From NCBI GenBank assembly GCA_963971425.1, contig OZ020517.1, forward strand, positions 29,406,668 through 29,470,667: DNA of 64,000 nt. Direction: 5' to 3'. The notes under the pieces were generated by a model. The model had not been told where the DNA came from. It ran no database searches and saw nothing but the letters and a program-made list of their open reading frames with translations. Of this stretch, positions 56,285 through 64,000 are shown in pieces; the stretch's first letter is position 1; the number at the start of each line of letters is the position of its first letter. The position numbers were made by a program, and so were the translations under genes. Origin of the DNA: Bryoerythrophyllum caledonicum (taxonomy: Eukaryota; Streptophyta; Bryopsida; Pottiales; Pottiaceae).

Positions 56285-56795
56285 AGTGCATTTCCAAAAC
56301 CGTCACTGCATCTTAATCTATGAAAATCCTACAGCCGAGAGTCAGACATCTACGTTTCCCGGTCAATGACGGATTAGTATCGGAACAGCAGCCACGTTCG
56401 TCACTTGGGCGGCGGACGCGTTGAAAGTTGGAGAACATTCTTAAGGTTTTTGAAATCGACATGGGTCGAATTATGCACGTCGTGATTTGTGAAGGATGAA
56501 TTCAATCGAGCAGTTCGTGTGGGACATGTTTAACCCCTAAAGACCTGAGTCTTCTTGGGGGGGATTCCTTGATTTTTGGGCAGGTTCCTAAAATTCGAAA
56601 AAAAATCAATTTTCTCTGAAATTTTTATTCTAGATTGCCTTTGATAAGAGCTTCGTGGACATATTTTTATTTTATTTTTTGGATTTGTGGTTTGAAAGTT
56701 AGTACCACTTATAGTTTTTGAGGGAAATTGTCAAGGAACTTTAGGGGTTAAAAGAAAGAGTTTGAGGAGGTGCTAGGGGCAACCAAAGATAGCTA

Positions 56796-57589
56796 CACTA
56801 AAATTGAGAATTAGTGTTCGCAACACTAATTACGAACTCTAACACTAAATGTCAACTTGAGATATAGTGTTACAACACTAAATGCCAACATGAACACTAA
56901 ATACAGAGAATTGTAACTTTGGGATTTAACTAGCTTTACATATAGTGTAATGGCAAAATAATGTTTAGAAAATTAAGAATTAGAAAATATTACAAAGTTG
57001 ACAAAAATTGACAAACATTGACAAAGATCATGTGATTCAAGAAATTACTAAAAATTGAATAGTAATTTTAATAAATAAATAAATAATAATATAAATAATA
57101 ATAATATATATTATTATAATATAATTAAGGATAATATAAATAATAATAGATGATTATAATATAAATAATAATATATGATTATAATATAAATAAAAAATAG
57201 ATGATTATAATACAAATAATAATAGATGATTATAATATAAATAATAATATAGTATTATAATATAAATAATAATATATTATTATAATATAAATAATAATAT
57301 ATTGTTATAATATAAATAATAATATATTATTATTATTATTTATATAATAATAAAAATAAATAATACTAATACTAATAAATAATAATAATACTAATAAATA
57401 ATAATAATACTAATAAATAATAATAATAATAAATAATAATAATAAATAAAAAGTCAAACATGCGGCTCATCAACAGGTGGCTCATTAATGAGCGTTACAC
57501 TAAATTCCAACAAATACACAATTAGAGTAGTAAGGTCAATAGAGGTTATTACATTAAATGTAGTGTAACACTAATTCTCAATTTTAGTG
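56796..57589. mobile_element. MITE with CACTAA termini, 794 bp, TA target site
   Basis: Starts CACTAAAATTGAGAATTAGT and ends with the inverted complement, flanked by TA (56794-56795 and 57590-57591). It belongs to the same family as 60340-60555 and is a relative of 52419-53115. The interior is dominated by an AT-rich expansion. Confidence 0.85.
57060..57455. repeat. AT-only repeat (TATAAATAATAATA)n
   Basis: Units of TATAATATAAATAATAATA with variants, then (TAATAA)n, lie inside the MITE. A long AT-only stretch able to form cruciforms. Confidence 0.9.
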
Positions 57590-57845
57590 TACCAGCTTAT
57601 TGGCATGTCATAAATAAGAATGTTGATCTCTTGAACTCTCCACATTGTGATGCAGGCCTACCTGTCCAGAATATTCTGATCTATCTTCGGACCTACGTAC
57701 TCTGCAAAAAAAACTAAGGGGAAACCAGCTAAGCTGACCCGCCTCATATTGAGACTCTACTTACTCGATGATTCAGGACTCAATCAATCATACTACAATT
57801 TGACCTCCTCACGAAATGATGGTGAAAAAATGGTGATGGAACCGT

Positions 57846-59819
57846 CTAGTCGATCTTCACCGAGGAGAAAAGGTAGTGGACGAAGTAGAAAGAGATGAGG
57901 AACCCCACGGTCCCGGTGGCGAACATGATGGCGGTCACCATGAGGAGGGAGTAACCGACGAACAGAGCGGCGGATACGGGTCCGCTCAGGCTGTGCAGAT
58001 CAAAGATGAGGTAGTTGATGGAGTAGAGAAACACGTAGAGCGCCACGGATCCGGACGCGAAGAATGACTTCCACCACCAGCGGTGATCCTCCACGCACAG
58101 GTGCATGTAGGTGAGCACCACGGCGACCTCAGCGCAGACGATGACGAGCAGCACCAGCACGATGAACAGGAAGCCGAACACGTAATAGACGCGACCCATC
58201 CAGATGCTGGACATGATGAAGAAGAGCTCAATGAAGAGCGTTCCAAAGGGGAGAGTCCCTGCTCCCAGAACCAGCAACCATGAGGGGTACCGCTGGGGGG
58301 GAATCTCACGCGGAATCTGGTTGGTTCGCACGGGGTAGGCGATCGGCTCCGCCTTGGCGCCGAGGTAGCCTCCGAAGAGAGTCAGGGGCACCGAAATGGT
58401 GAACCAGAGCAGGAGCAGCACGACGAAGAGGGACGCTGGGATGGCGCCCGTGCTGCCCACTGACCACAGAATGCTGTTCAGCACGCAGAGGATGACGAAG
58501 ACGATCCCGGGGAAGAAACAGGCCGTCTTCAAGGAGATGCTCTTCCAACCGGACGCATTGCCCCGAATTGTGCACCACAGGCGGGACGCAACGTACCCTG
58601 CAACCGACCCGAGGAACAGATACAACAACACCATCCCCGTCAACAGCATGCCCCGGGAAGCAGGAGACATGAACCCGAGGGCAGCGCAGAAGATGGTCAC
58701 CACAGCCATGGCCAAGATCTGGACTCCATCCCCGATCGTAATGCAGAGAATCTGCGGGCACTCTGGTGTGCGGAACACATCCCCGACCACCAGCTTCCAC
58801 CCGGAAAGCTCCTCCGTCATCTGCGACTGTGACTCCTTGTCCATCTCCTCATACTTCGTCAAATCCCGCCGCACCGTGCGCAGGAAAATCACAAACACAA
58901 TCCCGGCCAGAAACGTGATCACCATGAGCGAATTCAAGATCGAGAACCAGTGCACGCGAGTGCCGTCCATCTTGAGATACGAGTCCCAGCGGCTCGGCCA
59001 GCGGATGGCGCTCTTCTCGAAAACCACATTGTACGAGAACACAATCCGCTCCCCGGCCTTAATGGCCTGGTGAGCGGCGTCCGCGCTGCATGCCACCGCC
59101 TCCAGAGTACCATAATCCTCCACCTTCTCCGCAGCTTTAACATCGCGCACGACGCTGCACGGCACGACCTCAAACCCTACCACCATGTTCGTCCCGGTGA
59201 GGTTCTTCTCCCTGCCCGACGGTATGGCGTCCAGGCCATCCCCCGTGCTCAGCATCGCCACCATGGACGTCTCCCCCTCGTACGGGTGATACAGCACCTT
59301 AAAAATCAAATGGTTATAAATGTAATGCTCAGCGCTCCCGTCCAGCTTGAACCCGATCGGCGACCCCGTCCACCGCAGCGGCGTCGGCGAGTCGCGCTGC
59401 TTCGTGTACCGCGTCACGGGAAGATTGTCCAGCATGAGGTTCACCTGGTAAAAATCGTCGATCCTCTGCGCGAAATGCTTCACGTCCTTCTCCGTCAACG
59501 CCTCCGTCACGCACAGCTTCACATTCATCTTGTCCTCGCGCATCCGGAACTTGTACGGCGAATTCTCAATCTCGTCTCCCATCAGCAACTCCCCGATGTT
59601 CTCCGCCACCTTCTTGATCCCCTCCGCCGGCCGGCAGAACGGCAGGCTGTAATACGAGTACGGCAGCTCCGTCTCGATCGACGTGATCGAGTTCACCTTC
59701 ACTCCTAGCTCAGTGCCATCCTGATACGGATGCAAGTAGCTCCCCGGGAGGTAAAACCCCTCCACGCTCCCCAGGAACACCACCACCAAACACCACACCA
59801 CTCCCCAACCCCTGGCCAT
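57846..59819 (-). CDS. Transmembrane 9 superfamily member (TM9SF/EMP70), intronless
   Basis: A 657-residue single-exon frame. TM9SF proteins (nonaspanins) are Golgi/endosomal membrane proteins implicated in sorting and cell adhesion. A signal peptide (MARGWGVVWCLVVVFLGSVEG) is followed by a lumenal domain starting FYLPGSYLHPYQDGTELGVK, with the family blocks YYSLPFCRPAEG and NLMLDNLPVTRY, and VVFEKSAIRWPSRWDSYL just before the first membrane segment (about 291-313). Eight further hydrophobic segments follow, with TMN-family blocks such as CTEVAVVLTY-like CAEVAVVLTYMHLCVEDHRW. The C-terminus is FSSVKID; KID is a KxD/E motif, which in Arabidopsis TMN1/EMP12 mediates Golgi retention through COPI. 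Length, frame and start match the family. The ORF is GC-rich against an AT-rich neighbourhood and ends with TAG at 57848-57846. Closest to the plant TMN8-12 branch, where intronless genes are known. Confidence 0.96.
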   Translation of the reverse strand: MARGWGVVWCLVVVFLGSVEGFYLPGSYLHPYQDGTELGVKVNSITSIETELPYSYYSLPFCRPAEGIKKVAENIGELLMGDEIENSPYKFRMREDKMNVKLCVTEALTEKDVKHFAQRIDDFYQVNLMLDNLPVTRYTKQRDSPTPLRWTGSPIGFKLDGSAEHYIYNHLIFKVLYHPYEGETSMVAMLSTGDGLDAIPSGREKNLTGTNMVVGFEVVPCSVVRDVKAAEKVEDYGTLEAVACSADAAHQAIKAGERIVFSYNVVFEKSAIRWPSRWDSYLKMDGTRVHWFSILNSLMVITFLAGIVFVIFLRTVRRDLTKYEEMDKESQSQMTEELSGWKLVVGDVFRTPECPQILCITIGDGVQILAMAVVTIFCAALGFMSPASRGMLLTGMVLLYLFLGSVAGYVASRLWCTIRGNASGWKSISLKTACFFPGIVFVILCVLNSILWSVGSTGAIPASLFVVLLLLWFTISVPLTLFGGYLGAKAEPIAYPVRTNQIPREIPPQRYPSWLLVLGAGTLPFGTLFIELFFIMSSIWMGRVYYVFGFLFIVLVLLVIVCAEVAVVLTYMHLCVEDHRWWWKSFFASGSVALYVFLYSINYLIFDLHSLSGPVSAALFVGYSLLMVTAIMFATGTVGFLISFYFVHYLFSSVKID

Positions 59820-60339
59820 CGCGACTGCACTCGCTCCTCTCCCTCAACTCCGCAAGCTACATCGACCTGCAAACCAAGAGCAGAAACAAACAATGCAACC
59901 TCCAAAAAACAACACAGACACGAAAACGAACCAAAATAAAAAAGAAAGCAGTCTGAAAGCCCACCTACGAGTCGTCGTCAACTTGTCTGAGACCACGATT
60001 GCGAGATCTGAACTCATTCACAGTCGCACCAATAATGAGCGCCGCGGCGCGGTTGTAGGGCCCCGGCCGCGGTCTTGGGGTGGAAGCTTTTCACCGTGAG
60101 CGGTAATCTACGAAAAATGTAGAAAAGGTGGGAGGGAACTTTTTCGCCAAGTATGGAAACGGTAGATTTGGTACTTTTCGGCCCGTGATCTTGGAGTGTG
60201 TTCATTGCTGGTTGACGGAGAAGAAGTATATAATACGTGAATATTGAGTTGTCATGCACAATCATTCTTAAAAGGAGATGAATGGAGAGATGCTTGATTC
60301 GGTTGTGCTTTCACCGGAATAAGTGAGAACCGGTCAGTA
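59820..60339. other. 5' flank of the TM9SF gene
   Basis: No gene. The first ~200 bp upstream of the ATG are pyrimidine-rich on the sense strand, fitting a 5' leader. No clear TATA box was assigned. Confidence 0.4.
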
Positions 60340-60555
60340 CACTAAAATTGAGAATTAGTGTAACCACACTAATTAATTTGTAAACGCTATAAGTTTTTAC
60401 TTTTGATGAAGGTTTTTACTATGAGCACAACTATTGATACTATTCAACGAGGGGAATCATTGTAAACATCGTTGGCAAAAAAATTCATCACAAGTATAAA
60501 CTTATTAACATTTTAGATGATTTACTGTGCTTAACACTAATTCTCAATTTTAGTG
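60340..60555. mobile_element. MITE with CACTAA termini, 216 bp, TA target site
   Basis: Starts CACTAAAATTGAGAATTAGT and ends with the inverted complement at 60555, flanked by TA. Its ends are identical to those of 56796-57589, and it is a much shorter family member. Confidence 0.88.
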
Positions 60556-62319
60556 TAGTTTGGAGCCGCAACTTTTTCTCTCTCTTTTCTTTTCTTTAAT
60601 TACCTTTCCTTTTCTTTCCTTTCCTCATTTTTTTAAAAATAAATCCCTTTTCTTTTGGCACACACAAGTTGCTATATCGGCAACTTGTGGCAAACCCGTC
60701 AGGAGTGAAGATTTTCTAGCCACGGATTGAAACCGCAACCACTCCATTTAGAGATACAAGACTTTGGGTATCACTCACCTTCTTGGAGCTGCAACTTTCA
60801 TCATCGAGTTGAACAGATTATTGGACATTTGTGTCATTCTCCGGCTTCTTTCTTGTCTGATTTAACCCTTATAGTTATGAGAAGCCACATTTGGCTTACA
60901 AGGTGTAAGAACTAATGTATACAGTAGTTAGAAGAGTTTGTATTTGTGTTGAGCCCGATCCAATGACACATGACAATTCTACGGCACCTACTACATGCTA
61001 GAGAAGTTGCAAAATGGTCATGTATTCTACATGCATGGTGTCGTATTTGAGCATGATAAGGTTGAGATATCGAAATGGCCTCAAAATTAAAGATGTTAGT
61101 TGAAGAATCTTGAATCCAAAGGTGTATGTTAGCTAAATATTAATACGTTTTTGTATATTGTGAGAAAAATAAGTGATCCTATATATGGTTCTCCACTGAC
61201 CTTTAAAGATTAACCTCCTAGGTGAATCTAGATCGGGCCTGCTGCTTCGCTGATATGTTGTTGTCGATTCTGGAGTAGTCTTTATTGCACAGTGAGTGTG
61301 AGCTACTCCATGCAATGGAGATAGTATGCTATAGGAGAGTGAGAGTGGGTGAGAAAGTACAACCTGGAGTTGGTGTAGTCTTGGGTGGGTCTTGGATCGC
61401 CTATTGGTATTGTGTTGCGTCCTCTATCATGTTGTTGCGTTGCAGTCTTATCTCTAAGGATTAGAGTCTTCGTATTGAGTTTATCTTTTAGGCAATACAA
61501 CGTTAATGTAAAATAAATTCAAGAGCACTACGCAATAAATGAGTAGTTGAGAGATGACATGGGTTTGTGGGTAATATCTGCCTTGTGGTGTCACGAGCTT
61601 GGTTTGCTTGGTCTTCCTTGCGTGTTGTGATTTGGCACTTCTCTTATTGCGTATAGCTTTGTCATTCTTGTCTGAACAAGTCTTGCATTCAAGCGTTAGA
61701 ATAAAATAACATACAAACCCTAAAACATAAGAGTGGATACAAAGAGAGAGGGATTAAGAGGTAGTCTGTAAGGATGAATGGTTATTGCCGGGCAGCACTA
61801 TTTGGGTGTCTTTGGCAGCAATCTTTGCTTGTTGACCGTGTGGGTCGGGCGAGAGGAAGACTAGTGGAGGTGTTTGCAAATCCAAGTTTCTAAGTCTAAA
61901 TCTAGTCAGATTGAGTAGTGAACGGTATGGTGAGCAAGATCTATATGCCAATACAAAGTACTTCACTTACAAATAACACTTTTACATAAATCTTGCTCAC
62001 GTTCACATTCAACAGCTTACATAATCCAAATCTTAACGTTTGAGCCAACTCCAACAACACACTGCTTTCTAAAAAACCTCCCTTCTAGATCTAGAAGATA
62101 CAAGGAGTCCCAACGAGTCCACCCACTTCTCGATGCTTGCAGCCTATCTCCAAGAACTAAGTCTTTCCTCTCTATTCTTGGAGCCCCTTACTCAAGCGTT
62201 AGCTTTTCCAACATCGTGTTCTAGGATAGTCAAATTGCTACAATGACTCTACCTCTCAACCTTGGCTCCTAGTGTGAAAGCCCCCTTCACAATAGTGAAA
62301 ATAGGTTTCTTTTCCGCTA
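60556..62319. other. No gene seen
   Basis: AT-rich sequence with small random ORFs. 60560-60650 is a CT/T-rich low-complexity run. No protein family was recognised on either strand. Confidence 0.5.
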
Positions 62320-62503
62320 CACCAAACGCTGAATATAGTGTGGATTCATAATTGATGTGGATCACCCACACTAATTTGCATGTCAAAATATGATTAGCTA
62401 TTCATTTTCAAACAAATGTGTGCTAGTTGCCGATTAGATATAAATTTTGAATTAGTGTAGAAAATTGAATTATTCTAGTCCACACTATGTGCAATGTTTG
62501 GTG
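62320..62503. mobile_element. MITE with CACCAAAC termini, 184 bp, TA target site
   Basis: Left end CACCAAACGCTGAATATAGT, right end the inverted complement of CACCAAACATTGCACATAGT, with TA on both sides. A second MITE family, differing from the CACTAA family but with the same target preference. Confidence 0.75.
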
Positions 62504-64000
62504 TAGTGTTAGCTATGAGCAATATGTTTGTATGGGATTGAATAACATGCTTTAGATAAAATTGCAGAATGAGGTCACTATGGCATACTAAATTACACTA
62601 CTTTTTCCAACGGTACTTTATGGTAACAAGTTTTACACATAAATTTTCTAAGACTTGATGAAATTTGATCCTACAATTCCAATGGACTGCATGGACATAA
62701 AAGTTACTTAGAATAGAAGATGAACTTTGGTCTCTAAAGGAGGCAAAGTTTCATGTTTAACATGAATAAAGTGTCCGTTCATTTCACCACTAAGTCTATG
62801 TCCATTGGACATAGGCTAGTAGCATAGAACTACTCTCTACTCTCAAGGGTAGAGATTATGTAATTTAAATGGAGACCTTTGACCTTTTGCCACATTGCTT
62901 GGAGCAAACATTGTAACTTTGGGATGCATTTATAGTTGACATGTCCGCCAATAGTAAGAGCATACCTATTGTTGGATGGTAAAGATACTCAAGACTATAT
63001 CATTTTGCGGAGACGCTGTCGTTTCCGACCTTTCTCGGGCCCCTGCAACCGCTTATCCATGTCCATGTTGGCTTTTATTAAATGAACTAGGGTTGGCACC
63101 TGTCGTCTCGATGGGAAGAGTAGAGGGTGGTGTGTTAAATTTACGTTTGTATGTTTTGTATTTTAAAACCTATACGCTCAAATCGAATCTAAATCGAATC
63201 AATACATATGGAGGATTCTTTCAAAGTTCACATTCAATTCAAAAGGCATATTTGATTCAAAAGGCAATTCCAAAGGTCACGTGACCGGGAGCGGCGGACG
63301 GATAGATTGTCGCTTATTATATAGGTAGATTATCTTATTAAATATTGAATCTAAAATTTAGATATTTATAATAATTATTTATTTTTATTTCACATTTTTA
63401 AATAATTAATTTTTTAACATACTAAACACTTCATTTAGATATTTGCTGAATTTTTTTCAAGTATGCAGTTTAAATATTTCATATCAAAACGGTAAAAATA
63501 CTTAGAATCTTTTACTGAAAATACAATACTTGTTTCATCATTCTCTTTTTACGATTCATTTTTTTAAAATCAAATGATTGTTGTTTTAGAGTCCTCTTCT
63601 TGCAAGCACAATTAATGAGTGAAAAACACATTAGTAGCAACTTAGAAAAACCAAGAATATAAAGGAGATTACCAGTTTTTCCATGCCAACACCTCCTCTA
63701 GATTGAGCGCTCTTCTATAATCAAATACGGCAATGATACCATTAAAAATCCATTAGCACACTGACATAGTAGTTTTTTGGTCAGAGCATTATACTGATTG
63801 TAACATTTAACATGTTGGTGACCGATAATAGCTATGTCTTTCTCGCATGAATTATGAGTTTCCTCCATGCAAGTTATGCCCATTGCCGTGGTGTCTTGTT
63901 AGTAAACTTTTGGTCCTCCATGTTAATCTCAGAAACCTCAATTAGATTGTGTACCATGTGACACAAGGTACTTTTTAATAACTTGAGGCTAGAACCAAAC
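62504..64000. other. AT-rich, no gene seen
   Basis: Short ORFs on both strands lack recognisable features. 63340-63560 is strongly AT-rich. Confidence 0.5.

Noticed and set aside
58950..59708. 252-residue plus-strand ORF rich in Arg, His and Leu
   Set aside because: Antisense shadow of the TM9SF gene.
1..64000. A variant nuclear code reading TAG as glutamine
   Set aside because: The intact TM9SF gene ends naturally at TAG, COQ9 uses TGA, and TAG interruptions are confined to transposons and a disrupted P450. Decay is simpler.

Overview
This is nuclear DNA of a land plant, taken up mostly by transposable elements. Evidence for a plant: a degenerate run of the plant telomere repeat CCCTAAA, Ty1/copia elements primed by the initiator tRNA, an OTA-type (Tat/Athila) Ty3/gypsy element, an organellar ssDNA-binding (OSB) gene fragment (a plant-only family), a plant-type TM9SF gene and GT-AG introns. 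A non-seed plant (bryophyte, lycophyte or fern) seems plausible, but the sequence alone does not prove it. There are no operons, CRISPR arrays or RNA genes that I could recognise.

Layout. 1-13.9 kb: 3' part of a large Tat/Athila-like Ty3/gypsy element: pol with two in-frame stops, a long 3' region with an extra coiled-coil ORF, a polypurine tract and a probable 1.7 kb 3' LTR holding about 20 copies of the palindrome ACTTAAGT. 14-26.3 kb: a repeat-rich accessory region built around palindromes of the form TTTAGCTC...GAGCTAAA. They occur singly, as a 52-bp-period array (15.8-16.1 kb), as a 47-bp-period array (22.16-22.48 kb) and as looser ~70-bp-period arrays (18.1, 19.85 and 25.96 kb). Between the last two lies a large RNase H-like, DUF7869-type ORF (22.8-25.7 kb) that I interpret as a transposase candidate; the palindrome arrays would be its subterminal binding sites. 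Two ~160-bp fold-back elements also sit here. 26.6-27.3 kb: decayed Helitron helicase.

28-35.1 kb: a minus-strand cytochrome P450 gene broken by a young Ty1/copia element (28709-33959, TSD TCTTC) inserted in an exon; it also carries two in-frame TAG codons. 35.8-41.2 kb: a pogo/Tigger-like DNA transposon (TA TSD) whose transposase remnant is split by a second terminal-inverted-repeat element (36640-40740). 43-53.5 kb: a decayed minus-strand Ty3/gypsy element whose integrase is split by a second, older Ty1/copia element (44273-49292, TSD GTAGT). That copia carries, in antisense, a captured fragment of an OSB gene. Several TA-flanked MITEs follow.

53.9-59.8 kb is the gene-like part: a seven-exon minus-strand COQ9 gene (mitochondrial ubiquinone biosynthesis) and an intronless minus-strand transmembrane-9 superfamily gene (Golgi/endosome). 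These two are the only apparently intact cellular genes and show no functional link. 60-64 kb is AT-rich non-coding DNA with two small MITEs. Recurrent themes are nesting of elements and an excess of TAG among in-frame stops, which fits C-to-T decay at methylated CAG sites.
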